Assembly: GCF_013394655.1 (NCBI RefSeq)
Contig: NZ_CP053351.1
Span: 1,054,001-1,118,000, forward strand
Source: Winogradskyella schleiferi
GTDB taxonomy: Bacteria > Bacteroidota > Bacteroidia > Flavobacteriales > Flavobacteriaceae
Length of the DNA: 64,000 nt
Direction of reading: 5' to 3'
Position numbers and translations under genes: made by a program. Under the pieces are notes generated by a model. That model was given only the letters and a program-made list of their open reading frames with translations. It ran no database searches and had not been told where the DNA came from. Shown piece after piece: positions 1 to 8,806 of the stretch (positions are counted from its first letter, which is position 1; each line of letters starts with the position of its first letter).

Positions 1-191
1 AATTTTTCAACATCAGTCGTAAGTTTAGATGTTAGATGATGCGCCAATACAGGTAAATTATCTAAACTCTGACCCTCATGCAGTTTAGCGATATTATCTG
101 CTTTTGTAAAATCGATAGTCTTAAAATCTGATATTTGAGCATTAGAAATAGTAATGCAAAAAACTATGAAAAGGACGAAAAGATTTCTCAT
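1..191 (-). CDS. Partial secreted protein, N-terminus only (possibly transglutaminase-like)
   Basis: The ATG is at 191-189 on the minus strand and the frame stays open to the window edge, so only 63 residues are visible. It begins with a signal peptide (MRNLFVLFIVFC, cleavage likely after SNA). The stretch LAHHLTSKLTTDVEK near the end resembles the segment ahead of the core of flavobacterial transglutaminase-like proteins, but the catalytic Cys-His-Asp part lies outside the window, so this assignment is a guess. It starts 12 bases after the stop of the four-cysteine protein at 204-881 and is probably cotranscribed with it. Confidence 0.65.
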   Translation of the reverse strand, partial: MRNLFVLFIVFCITISNAQISDFKTIDFTKADNIAKLHEGQSLDNLPVLAHHLTSKLTTDVEK

Positions 192-203
192 AAAATTGAT
201 AGA

Positions 204-881
204 TTAATCTCTTCTGGATTTATAGACCTGTTTTACGGCAACTTTCCCCATTACGATACAAGAATCGGCTTTCATATCTATGTTGAGTTCAATTTTTGAA
301 GCTGAATCTTTATTTTCAATAACAATTTTTTGTGATGCCATACCCACATAACTGACAATCAAAACATCTCCTATTTTTAATTTTTCAGGAAATTCAAAAT
401 TTCCATCAAAATCGGTTGCAATACCAATTGTTGATCCTTGTAAAACTACATTTGCACCAGGAAGCGGTAGATCGCTTTCCATTACAGTCCCATTTACAAT
501 AATATTGTTTTCGAATTTTGAAGCTTTAATTTCAGAGGTGTTTTCTTTAGGTTCAATATTTTTTTTGATTTCCTGTGCTTGAGCCGTAAAACTTGTAAAG
601 ATTGCTAAACATGCTAATCCTATACCGCTTAAAAAGCTAATGCTTTTGTTTGTTTTAGCTTCTACTTTGTAGGTTTTTAACTGGTTGCTGTTAAATCTAC
701 CACAGGTGTTTTGAGTGGATTTGTTTTTAAAGAACGCCACTATGTCTTCGGTATTCATTTTTGTAAAGTCGATGACTTCTTTTTCACAAGCGCCACAAAA
801 ACCACCTTTGGAAGTTGGGTTAAATTGATTGAAGTTTTCTGAACATGGCGTTTTGATGTCTAAGTTAAATTGATTTTTCAT
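204..881 (-). CDS. Membrane protein with N-terminal four-Cys motif and carboxypeptidase-like regulatory domain
   Basis: A 225-residue protein in three parts. Residues 1-78 are hydrophilic and carry four cysteines: one in TPCSENFN, two in the CGAC of GGFCGACEKEVIDF, and one in NTCGRF. Residues about 80-102 form a hydrophobic segment ending in TAQAQ that looks like a signal anchor or a late signal peptide. Residues about 125-200 form a carboxypeptidase-like Ig-fold (NGTVMESDLPLPGANVV, IATDFDGNFEF, YVGMASQKI), the domain usually found at the N-terminus of TonB receptors. By topology the cysteine part should stay in the cytoplasm and the Ig domain should face the periplasm. The cysteine spacing suggests a metal or redox site; no function is known to me. 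It probably forms an operon with the downstream secreted protein at 1-191. Confidence 0.85.
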   Translation of the reverse strand: MKNQFNLDIKTPCSENFNQFNPTSKGGFCGACEKEVIDFTKMNTEDIVAFFKNKSTQNTCGRFNSNQLKTYKVEAKTNKSISFLSGIGLACLAIFTSFTAQAQEIKKNIEPKENTSEIKASKFENNIIVNGTVMESDLPLPGANVVLQGSTIGIATDFDGNFEFPEKLKIGDVLIVSYVGMASQKIVIENKDSASKIELNIDMKADSCIVMGKVAVKQVYKSRRD

Positions 882-1008
882 GATATAAAGTTTTAATGTT
901 AGTACACTTCAAACCTAATCATCAATTAAGGGATTAAAAATGAGAAATTAGTAAAGTCCGCTTTTTGGTGAGTGTAATGTCGTTTGTATTGAGTTTGTAA
1001 AAAACAAA

Positions 1009-1032
1009 ACCACTTAGAACTAACTAAGTGGT
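1009..1032 (-). terminator. Intrinsic terminator of the serine hydrolase gene
   Basis: The 9-bp stem accacttag / ctaagtggt has a 6-base loop and, read on the minus strand, is followed by a T-rich run (complement of 1001-1008). It lies 26 bases past the stop of the hydrolase gene at 1058. The stem is almost the same as those of the next two upstream minus-strand genes. Confidence 0.8.
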
Positions 1033-1057
1033 CGTACTTTTGGGTCAAAATTGTTGA

Positions 1058-2710
1058 CTATTCCATTTTTTTTGCAAGTGTTTCATTGCCACTTTGATAA
1101 ATTGTAAAACTCTCTACTTTTCCAGAAGTGTCTTTATTAAATTTGATTTTTATCGCGGCAACTTTCGCAAAAAACTCAGTCTCATTTTCCGCAAAGATTT
1201 CAAATTGACCTTGCCCTGTGGCTTGGGCAAAAATTTGATTATTATCAACCGTAATCTGAACATTAAAATTTGGGCCTAACTGGTATTTGCCTGCATACGA
1301 TTGTAAAACCGCATTGGTCAGCGTCACTTCTTTTTTGGCTTCAGGAATTGGTTTGTCAACTTCCTTTCCTACACTTTCTGTGCCTGTGATAAATATGGTT
1401 TCACGTTTTCCGTTTTCGGATTTTGAAAACTCGTACTCAATTGTTCCATCCTTAAACATAAAACGGTTTTCGGAAAGTGGATAAATATCAAAAACCGTAT
1501 TCGATTCTGATTCGCGCATACTTTTAAGTTGACCATCTTCCATAAATATATGTCGAATGACGTCATCTTCAAATTCATAAGCACCAACCCATTGTTTCAT
1601 TTTAGCTTCAGATAATTTAACTACATCCTTCATTGTTGGAAACGGTTTTCCAATAGCCGTTGCAGCGAGAGATTGAGTGACTGCGCCAATGTCCTTGCAG
1701 CTACAATTACTCAAGCCTATAACATAGATACCTTCGTCAATAAGATATAATCCATTGGTAGAGGTGCCAAAAATACCACCACTATGTGTATAGCCTTTAG
1801 ACCCTTTGAGGTTCATTTCGCCCAGACCATAACCATAAGTAATGTGCTCACCATTATTAAGGGTTGAGCCATTAATAGCTTTATCCAAAGTTGTTGCTTT
1901 GATCAATGTGTTATTGGTTAGCGCATTTTGCCACTTTAGCATGTCATCAACGGTAGATGTCAATGAACCAGCAGCTTGAGGCAAGGTCATACTTAAATAA
2001 CTGGCATTGACATAGCCATTGTCATTTTGTTCATACGGTCTAACTCTGTTTTTAACTATTTCACTGGTGTTTCCATAACTTGAATTCGTCATACCTAAAC
2101 GCTCAAATATATTGTTCTCAATAAAATTTTCGTAGGTGTCTTCAGAAATAACTTCAATGATTTTACCGAGTAAGATATAACCCGAGTTATTGTATTTAAA
2201 GGCTTCTCCTGGATCAAAATCCATAGGTTCGTTTTTAAAAGTCGCGATTAATTCATCTAGCGTTTTATCGATACGTGCAAAATCCCTAAAATTTTCATTA
2301 TCGGTATAGTTTTTTATTCCAGAGGTGTGATTAAGTAGATGATGAACTGTTATGGTTTTGCCGTGCGTTGGATAATCTGGAATAAACTTTGTAATGGAAT
2401 CATCCAAACTTAACTGGCCTTGTTCTTCGAGCATTAAAATGGCAACTGCCGTAAATTGTTTGGTAATTGATGCCAACATAAATACGTTTTCAGGAACCAT
2501 ATCGACATCCAATTCTAGACTCGCTTTTCCGATGGCCTTTCTGTAAATGGCTTTACCATCTTTGGCTACTAAAATGGTCGCACCTGGTTCATCTGGCTTG
2601 TAAGATTCAGATACAATAGCATCAAATTGTTGAGTTAAATCTTGTGCGTTGCTAGTTGTGATATAAAGGCAACTAAATAGCAATAAGGCAAAGGTGTGGT
2701 TGGTTTTCAT
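1058..2710 (-). CDS. Secreted serine hydrolase, class C beta-lactamase family
   Basis: A 550-residue periplasmic or secreted enzyme of the beta-lactamase / penicillin-binding (S12-like) fold. The nucleophile motif SxxK is SITK at about residues 81-84, the second motif is YNN in FKYNNSGY, and the third is HSGG in GYTHSGGIFG. A long C-terminal part (about residues 370-550) has two lipocalin-like repeats that are common in this family. A start at 2788 is possible in the same frame, but it would lie inside the terminator of the neighbouring gene; the Met at 2710 gives a clear signal peptide ending in TSNAQ and is preferred. The substrate cannot be told: such proteins include peptidases, esterases and real beta-lactamases. 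It has its own terminator at 1009-1032. Confidence 0.9.
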   Translation of the reverse strand: MKTNHTFALLLFSCLYITTSNAQDLTQQFDAIVSESYKPDEPGATILVAKDGKAIYRKAIGKASLELDVDMVPENVFMLASITKQFTAVAILMLEEQGQLSLDDSITKFIPDYPTHGKTITVHHLLNHTSGIKNYTDNENFRDFARIDKTLDELIATFKNEPMDFDPGEAFKYNNSGYILLGKIIEVISEDTYENFIENNIFERLGMTNSSYGNTSEIVKNRVRPYEQNDNGYVNASYLSMTLPQAAGSLTSTVDDMLKWQNALTNNTLIKATTLDKAINGSTLNNGEHITYGYGLGEMNLKGSKGYTHSGGIFGTSTNGLYLIDEGIYVIGLSNCSCKDIGAVTQSLAATAIGKPFPTMKDVVKLSEAKMKQWVGAYEFEDDVIRHIFMEDGQLKSMRESESNTVFDIYPLSENRFMFKDGTIEYEFSKSENGKRETIFITGTESVGKEVDKPIPEAKKEVTLTNAVLQSYAGKYQLGPNFNVQITVDNNQIFAQATGQGQFEIFAENETEFFAKVAAIKIKFNKDTSGKVESFTIYQSGNETLAKKME

Positions 2711-2770
2711 TTTTTCTGTGGATTGATTACTACTTATATGACGATTCTTAAAAGGATAAGTTACAAAAAA

Positions 2771-2794
2771 ACCACTTTGGAATTTCAAAGTGGT
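2771..2794 (-). terminator. Intrinsic terminator of the Tim44-like gene
   Basis: The stem accactttg / caaagtggt with a 6-base loop is followed on the minus strand by six T (complement of 2765-2770). It lies 31 bases past the stop at 2826 and overlaps the longest possible start of the hydrolase gene, which argues for the shorter start at 2710. Confidence 0.8.
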
Positions 2795-2825
2795 ATTAAA
2801 AGATATTTATAATGTTGAAAAAAAA

Positions 2826-3560
2826 TTATTTTGTCGTTAAGTTCGCAGTGGTTTGGAACTCTGGTATTACATTTTTCATTTTGGCAAAAGCCAAACTGAA
2901 TTTTCCTTCTCTAATATCGTCCAAAAGCCACTTACCATTGGTGTATTCCATAATCCAGATTTTCTCTTCATCACCAAATTCATTTTTTCCTTGTACAATA
3001 CGTTGTGTTTCTTTGTCTTTTAAATAATCCTTAATGTTAGCAGAAATTACGAATGCAATTTTTGAACCTTCAAGATTTTCGTTCTCTGTTAGTTCTAAAT
3101 AGAGTGGTTTTACACTTTTGATTTTATCTAACTTACAGACGTTTTTTAGGTTTTCCTGTTTCCATTTATCTAAATGAACGGTCTGTTGGTTCTGCCAATA
3201 CCAATGATTAACATATTCTGAAACTTCTTTCATGTCTTCGTTGTCCCAAGCCAGATAAACGCGTGTAAACACATTACGTACGTTTTTATCAAGGTTTAGC
3301 CATGAAAAATCCTTGTGCTTTAGCCCAATTTGATTGAGCTGCTTTTTAGTTTTCTTAACCGCAAAAAATTCAACGGAGTAGGTATAAACGATTAAAGGAA
3401 AGAACACAATGACAATTGCAAACAAAATTAATTTTCCCCACCAAGTTTTAAACAGACCTTTGGCTATAGTGCCACCAGGACCTGCATAAACAGGATCGAT
3501 ATAGAATAAGAAGCCAATAATAAGTATGGTTAATAGTATTTTTTTGTGAAGCGGTTTCAT
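2826..3560 (-). CDS. Membrane-anchored Tim44-like domain protein
   Basis: A 244-residue protein. It has a signal-like N-terminal segment ending near VYA-GPGG, then a transmembrane helix at about residues 42-62 (LILFAIVIVFFPLIVYTY), then a soluble domain of about 160 residues. The soluble part has the features of the Tim44-like fold: a helical region with a VYLAWDNED segment, then a beta sheet with FVISANIKDYL and a closing WIMEYTNGKWLLDDI strand. In mitochondria this fold binds membranes in protein import; in bacteria the role is not established. The gene stands alone between two terminators, between htpG upstream and the serine hydrolase downstream. Confidence 0.75.
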   Translation of the reverse strand: MKPLHKKILLTILIIGFLFYIDPVYAGPGGTIAKGLFKTWWGKLILFAIVIVFFPLIVYTYSVEFFAVKKTKKQLNQIGLKHKDFSWLNLDKNVRNVFTRVYLAWDNEDMKEVSEYVNHWYWQNQQTVHLDKWKQENLKNVCKLDKIKSVKPLYLELTENENLEGSKIAFVISANIKDYLKDKETQRIVQGKNEFGDEEKIWIMEYTNGKWLLDDIREGKFSLAFAKMKNVIPEFQTTANLTTK

Positions 3561-3596
3561 ATCATTCAGTTTTAAGAGCTAAAGTTAATAAAAAAA

Positions 3597-3620
3597 ACCA
3601 CCTAGATATTTCTAAGTGGT
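3597..3620 (-). terminator. Intrinsic terminator of htpG
   Basis: The stem accacctag / ctaagtggt (one G-U pair in the minus-strand RNA) has a run of seven T after it on the minus strand (complement of 3590-3596) and four T on the plus strand, so it could act both ways. It lies 45 bases past the htpG stop. Confidence 0.75.
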
Positions 3621-3625
3621 TTTTA

Positions 3626-3660
3626 GTCTTGACTCTTGGCTCTAAAAGCGAAGCGGTCTT
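3626..3660. repeat. Dispersed intergenic repeat, copy 1 (core agcgaagcggtct)
   Basis: This 35-base segment matches the copy at 49301-49335 at 31 of 35 positions and shares its core with the shorter matches at 26933-26966 and 10611-10642. It abuts the stop of htpG. Three of the four copies sit immediately 3' of a minus-strand gene. Confidence 0.7.
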
Positions 3661-3664
3661 TTGT

Positions 3665-5575
3665 CTACTTTATCATATCGTAACTACGTTTAATAAAGTT
3701 TGTCAACTCTTCACCTTTTAAAAGGCCTTGAGATAAACGTGCCAAATCTAAACTTTGGTTAATTAAACGTTCTTGTTTCTTTTTGGTCTTCGTACCTATA
3801 ATTTCACCAACCAATTCAGAATTTGTATTCACGATGAGGTTGTACATTTCTGGCATGTTGCCAAACATGTTCATTCCGCCACCACCTGTCTGCTGCATTT
3901 CTTTCATTCTACGCATAAATTCTGGTTGCGTAATAATAAAAGGCGAGGCGTCACTATCCATAGCTTCTAATTGTACCGTGAATTTTTCAGAAGGAATCAC
4001 TTCTTTAAGTAACTCATCTAATTTCGTTATTTCTTCATCAGATAATTTCGAAATCGTGGTATCTTCTTTTTTGATTAAGTTATCAATATGGTCACCATCT
4101 ACACGAGCAAAAGAAATATTTTCTTTGGTCGTTTCCAATTTCTGGATTAAATGCGATACAATAGGTGAATCCAATAACAGCACTTCGTAGCCTTTTGCTT
4201 TTGCAGATTCTATATACGAATGTTGCTCATCTTTATTAGAGGCATAAAGAATCACCATTTTATCGTCCTTGTCCGTCTGCTTTGCTTTTATAGCATTGGT
4301 CAATTCTTCAAATGTGTAGTATTTGCCATCAACCGTTGGGTATAACGCAAAGGCATCTGCTTTTTCGAAGAATTTTTCTTCAGATAACATACCATATTCA
4401 ATCACGATTTTAATATCGTCCCATTTCTTTTCAAAATCTTCACGATTCGCATTAAATAAGGATTTCAACTTATCAGCTACTTTTCGAGTGATGTAAGATG
4501 AAATTTTCTTTACAGCACCATCTGCTTGTAAATAGGAACGCGATACGTTTAATGGAATATCTGGCGAATCAATAACACCACGTAACATCGTTAAAAATTC
4601 AGGAACTATACCTTCCACATTATCGGTTACAAAAACCTGGTTTTGGTACAATTGAATTTTATCTTTCTGCATGTTCATATCCGTCGTCATCTTAGGGAAA
4701 TACAAGATTCCTGTTAAGTTGAACGGATAATCTACATTAAGATGAATATGGAACAATGGTTCTTCAAATTGCATAGGATACAATTCTCTGTAGAAACTAC
4801 TGTAATCTTCGTCCTTTAAATCTGTCGGTTGTTTTGTCCAAGCCGGATTTGGATTGTTAATGATATTATCAACCGTAATTTGTTTGTGCGGCTCCGTGGT
4901 TTCTTTACCATCTTTATCCTTTGTTGTTTTTGGTGTAAACTCAGGATCGTTTATTTCCTTGGTTCCAAATTTAATTGGAATAGGCATAAACTTGTTATAC
5001 TTCATCAAAAGCTCACGGATTTTAGCTTCTTCTAAAAATTCAGTAGAATCTTCCGCTATATGAAGAATAATTTCTGTGCCTCTGGTTTCCTTTTCAGCTG
5101 GTTCTAATGTGAATTCCGGAGAGCCATCGCAAGTCCAATGTGCTGCAGGTTCGTCTTTATAAGATTTGGTAATGATCTCCACTTTTTCTGCCACCATAAA
5201 AGCCGAGTAAAATCCAAGACCAAAATGACCAATGATGCCTGTGTCTTTTCCAGAATCTTTATATTTATCTAGAAATTCCTCAGCACCAGAAAAGGCGATT
5301 TGGTTGATGTATTTTTCAACTTCTTCAGCTGTCATACCAACACCTTGATCGATAATATGAAGTTTCTTACCTTCCTTATCAACCTTAACCTCGATGATTG
5401 GATTACCATATTCAACCGTGGCTTCACCAATACTGGTTAAGTGTTTTAATTTTAGAGTCGCATCCGTTGCGTTACTAATTAGCTCACGTAAAAAGATTTC
5501 GTGATCGCTGTACAAGAACTTTTTAATTAACGGAAAGATATTCTCTACCGATACATTAATGTTTCCTTTTGTCAT
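3665..5575 (-). CDS. htpG: Molecular chaperone HtpG (Hsp90)
   Basis: A 636-residue cytoplasmic ATP-dependent chaperone that helps fold and stabilise client proteins. The N-terminal GHKL ATPase domain is clear: FLRELISNATDA (the ATP/Mg Asn), the IDQGVGM loop and the IGHFGLGFYSAFMVA lid region. The middle domain has the RGVIDSPDIPLNVSRSYLQ segment with its conserved Arg. The C-terminal dimer domain follows. An ATG eight codons upstream (5599) is in frame, but the Met at 5575 (MTKGNINVSVENIFPLIKKF) matches the usual start of flavobacterial HtpG. It is monocistronic, with a terminator at 3597-3620. Confidence 0.97.
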   Translation of the reverse strand: MTKGNINVSVENIFPLIKKFLYSDHEIFLRELISNATDATLKLKHLTSIGEATVEYGNPIIEVKVDKEGKKLHIIDQGVGMTAEEVEKYINQIAFSGAEEFLDKYKDSGKDTGIIGHFGLGFYSAFMVAEKVEIITKSYKDEPAAHWTCDGSPEFTLEPAEKETRGTEIILHIAEDSTEFLEEAKIRELLMKYNKFMPIPIKFGTKEINDPEFTPKTTKDKDGKETTEPHKQITVDNIINNPNPAWTKQPTDLKDEDYSSFYRELYPMQFEEPLFHIHLNVDYPFNLTGILYFPKMTTDMNMQKDKIQLYQNQVFVTDNVEGIVPEFLTMLRGVIDSPDIPLNVSRSYLQADGAVKKISSYITRKVADKLKSLFNANREDFEKKWDDIKIVIEYGMLSEEKFFEKADAFALYPTVDGKYYTFEELTNAIKAKQTDKDDKMVILYASNKDEQHSYIESAKAKGYEVLLLDSPIVSHLIQKLETTKENISFARVDGDHIDNLIKKEDTTISKLSDEEITKLDELLKEVIPSEKFTVQLEAMDSDASPFIITQPEFMRRMKEMQQTGGGGMNMFGNMPEMYNLIVNTNSELVGEIIGTKTKKKQERLINQSLDLARLSQGLLKGEELTNFIKRSYDMIK

Positions 5576-5695
5576 ATTTAATTTATTAAATGTTCCCATG
5601 AAGGTGGGAAACTGATTAATTATAGTTTTAATTGCTCTTTAACCTCTATTCAAATAAAATACCAAGACTTAAAATGTGACAAACTGACACAACTA

Positions 5696-5709
5696 TTATG
5701 CGTGCATAA
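5696..5709. promoter_or_regulatory. Palindrome TTATGC-GT-GCATAA, possible MarR-type operator
   Basis: A perfect 6-bp inverted repeat with a 2-base centre lies in the divergent gap between htpG and the ketoacyl synthase gene, 145 bases before the synthase start and 121 bases before the htpG start. The shape (TATGC/GCATA halves, short spacer) is like operators of MarR-family repressors. No MarR gene is present in the window, so this is inference from the sequence pattern only. Confidence 0.35.
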
Positions 5710-5853
5710 CGAATATAAAATGGATTAAAAATTTATTGTACCTTAAAGTTTAAATTCGCAAGACTAAATAATAAGATTTCCTATCGAAGCTTCGGAATTG
5801 GAAACTAAAATAAAAGGATTCCCATTTTCATGGGAAATAAAACAAATGTTTAT

Positions 5854-6858
5854 ATGTACAACTCAAAAATAATAGGCTTAGGAAAATACCTGCCAGACAA
5901 CGTGGTTACAAACGACGATTTGTCTAAACTAATGGATACTAATGACGCATGGATCCAAGAACGAACCGGTATAAAAGAACGTCGTTGGATTAAAGACGGC
6001 TCTGAAGACACGTCTTCCGTAATGGGAGCGAAAGCTGCAAAAATTGCTATTGAGCGTTCAGGTTTAACCAAGGATGATATTGATTTTATAGTGTTTGCGA
6101 CCTTAAGTCCAGACTATTATTTTCCAGGTTGTGGTGTACAAATACAGGATATGTTAGATATGCCAACCGTTGGAGCATTAGATGTTAGAAATCAGTGCTC
6201 TGGTTTTATCTATGCGATTTCTGTGGCAGACCAATTTATAAAAACAGGAATGTATAAAACTATTTTGGTTATTGGAGCTGAATACCATAGTAATGGTTTA
6301 GACAAAAGTACAAGAGGTCGTGGCGTTTCGGTGATTTTTGGTGATGGCGCAGGAGCCGCAGTTTTAACAAGAGAAGAAGATACTTCCAAAGGAATTTTAT
6401 CTTCGCACTTGCATAGTGAAGGCAAATATGCCGATAAGCTCATTGTAGCATCACCAAGCATAGCGCATTGGGTACCGGAAATTATAGAAGCAGGCGAAGA
6501 CGATGTATCGTACTTTCCTTATATGGATGGTACGTTTGTATTTAAAAATGCCGTTGTGAGATTTAGCGAAGTCATCATGGAAGGCTTAGCGAAAAACAAT
6601 TTGAAACGCGAGGATATTGATATGTTGATTCCGCACCAAGCGAATTTACGTATAGCACAATTTATACAAAAGAAGTTTAAATTAACTGACGACCAAGTTT
6701 TTAATAATATCCAAAAATACGGCAATACCACAGCCGCTTCAATACCAATAGCTTTAACTGAAGCTTGGGAAGAAGGTAAGGTAAAAGAAGGCGATACGGT
6801 TGTATTAGCTGCTTTTGGCAGTGGGTTTACTTGGGGAAGTGTGATTATGAAATTTTAA
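5854..6858 (+). CDS. 3-oxoacyl-ACP synthase III family protein (FabH-like)
   Basis: A 334-residue thiolase-fold enzyme that condenses an acyl-CoA primer with malonyl-ACP, normally the first step of fatty acid chain making. The Cys-His-Asn triad is visible: Cys at about residue 115 in RNQCSGF, His in IPHQANLRIAQF, and Asn in YGNTTAASIP. The Met at 5854 starts the conserved MYNSKIIGLGKYLP; the ATG at 5830 is less likely. The gene is not next to plsX or rpmF as the main fabH usually is, so this may be a second synthase with another primer or a special lipid role. A 5-bp hairpin (cccat/atggg) lies just upstream at 5821-5834. Confidence 0.9.
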   Translation: MYNSKIIGLGKYLPDNVVTNDDLSKLMDTNDAWIQERTGIKERRWIKDGSEDTSSVMGAKAAKIAIERSGLTKDDIDFIVFATLSPDYYFPGCGVQIQDMLDMPTVGALDVRNQCSGFIYAISVADQFIKTGMYKTILVIGAEYHSNGLDKSTRGRGVSVIFGDGAGAAVLTREEDTSKGILSSHLHSEGKYADKLIVASPSIAHWVPEIIEAGEDDVSYFPYMDGTFVFKNAVVRFSEVIMEGLAKNNLKREDIDMLIPHQANLRIAQFIQKKFKLTDDQVFNNIQKYGNTTAASIPIALTEAWEEGKVKEGDTVVLAAFGSGFTWGSVIMKF

Positions 6859-7020
6859 GGGGGTACAAATGCTTCTTAAGTGTTTGTACTCATCTATAAC
6901 TGTTTAAAACCACTTATTCCATGTTTATAATTGAATTGATATGAAATTATGGCTATTTTTGGAAAAGTTGTTTTGAAACGAGTTATGCTCAAGTTAAACG
7001 AACAACTTAAAATCAATATA

Positions 7021-8334
7021 ATGCGAATCAGAAACAATCAATTATTTTACTTTTTTCTCATCATATTAAGTATCCAAGCTTGCTCAAAAAAAGAAAATAC
7101 ACCAGCCTTAACAATTGGTAATACAGATAACTTAGATAAAATATTGGATGATTACGTTGAGAATGACTTTTACCCTTTTATCTATGCAAGGCTAGAAGAT
7201 TTGGATGGGAATGTTCTCTATGAACATAGTTCTGTAAATAACGATTTACTTCCAAATACTAAAATAGATGGAGATTCTTGGATTAGAATTTGGTCAATGA
7301 GTAAAATAGTAACCATTTCTACTGTTTTGGATTTGATAGAAGATGGATTATTAAAAATTGATGACCCAGTTGCAAAATATATCCCTGAATTTGAAAACCT
7401 TAAAGTTGCAATCTCTGATAATGGCACGAGTTTATTGGAAATTAAAGCGGGCGAAGGAAATGATGCCTGTCCGGTAAAATTAGTTACTAATGATTCTGTA
7501 ATGACTGTAAAACATCTTATCAATCATCAAGCAGGATTTTATTATGCAACCACAGGTTTCCCTTGTATTGATTCATTGATTGTTGAACAGAATTTACCAA
7601 TGGCAAAAAACTCTGATGAATTAATAAATAAAATGGCAAATCTACTTTTAATTCAGCATTCTGGCACAGATTATTTTTATGGTACAAATACTACTGTTTT
7701 AGGATTAGTGGCAGAATGAGCAACGGGCAAAAAATTAAATCAACTCGTTGAGGAAAGAGTAACTAGACCTATGAAGATCAAAGGGTTACAATTTAGACTA
7801 CCAGTAAGTGAAAAACTACTGCCAAAATTTACAGGTAGAGATTCCACTTTGCGTAAAGCTAAAAGAGGTGAGTTAGATATTTTTGGTCCCGATGTTCCAG
7901 ATTATGATTACAACCATCAATTATATTTAGGTGGTGAAGGTATGGTTGCTACCGCAGATGGATATACAGATTTTGTGAGAATGCTTTTAAAAAGAGGAGA
8001 ATTAAATGGACATAGGTTTTTAGAAAAAGCAACTGTGGAAGATATATATGCGCCTCATACCCAAAAAGATAGCCCTTATGGGTATAATGGCTATAATCTA
8101 TGGATTAGCGGTGATTCAATGAAAACAAAAAAACAAGGAGAAGCTGGACTTTGGATTGGTGGTGGATATGAATGCACTTACTTCTGGGCAGACCCAAAGC
8201 GAAATTTTGTAGGAATTATTATGTCTCAAAACAATGAAGTAAGAGAACCAGGTTATGAATTGAATGATAAGTTTCGTGGTGCATTATATCAACAGATTTG
8301 GGCAATTGAGGAAGAAAATCAAAAAAGTAAATAA
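7021..8334 (+). pseudogene. Lipoprotein serine hydrolase (beta-lactamase family) broken by one in-frame TGA
   Basis: 438 codons in one frame encode a class C beta-lactamase-like lipoprotein, interrupted by TGA at 7717-7719. The lipobox is LSIQAC at about residues 16-21 of MRIRNNQLFYFF; the SxxK motif is SMSK in the WSMSKIV segment. The reading runs GLVAE-stop-ATGKKLNQLVEERV with no shift of frame; in this family that place usually holds an Arg, and CGA or AGA to TGA would be a single change. The downstream part keeps good family features (GGGYECTYFWADPKRNFVG). So either the gene died recently or the strain reads through the stop. It follows the synthase gene on the same strand after 162 bases. 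Confidence 0.85.
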
Positions 8335-8806
8335 AACCAGAGCATAGCGTTATACTGAGCTAAAATACAAGTAAAAACCCGTTAATTTTTCACTAACCTA
8401 CTTTTATATTCTCCATATATATTAATCCTGATTTAGCTATTGCAAAGGCCTGCTTTGCTCTTACGCTTAGCCATAATTCGCTCGTATAAATCTCCACAAG
8501 ACATAACTAAAAAAACACTAATGGATCACTGCTCTTTCGACCACTGCTGCCATAACAGGGTTCACATTTTCTATTCGCTTTGTATTTGCTAAATTAGTTG
8601 CTGAAACACGTAAGAAAATCATACATAAGACCGTCAGGCTGTCTCAAAAGCTATGATTTTGGCTAGCCTATTCGGGCAAGTACCTTTAAAAAAATCCAAG
8701 TACGGCATTCACAAATGAGTTTTGAGACAGACTGCCGTTATGTGCAATTTGAGAAAAATTTACTTTTATACCAATTATTGGTATATTTGATAAAATTAGT
8801 AATCAA
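8335..8806. other. Gene-free accessory stretch
   Basis: These 472 bases between two broken genes hold no open frame of note on either strand. The only structure I can support is the 119-bp inverted-repeat element at 8624-8742. The two halves of the region look unrelated to each other, which suits a patch built by insertions and deletions. Confidence 0.6.
8624..8742. mobile_element. Small inverted-repeat element (MITE-like or insertion-sequence remnant)
   Basis: The outer arms begin with cataa and the inner 11 bp are a perfect inverted repeat (ctgtctcaaaa at 8639-8649, ttttgagacag at 8720-8730); the outer bases match in part. The tip gtctgtctcaaaa resembles terminal repeats of several transposase families (for example IS1182-type ends). 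There is no room for a transposase in 119 bp. A clear target duplication was not seen. Confidence 0.45.

Noticed and set aside
2812..3027. Plus-strand frame opposite the Tim44-like gene
   Set aside because: It is a shadow of the minus-strand gene with no own features, as are the other short frames opposite long genes.
7717..7719. TGA as a selenocysteine codon
   Set aside because: The site is an Arg position in serine hydrolases, not a redox Cys site, and no insertion hairpin or selenium gene is seen.
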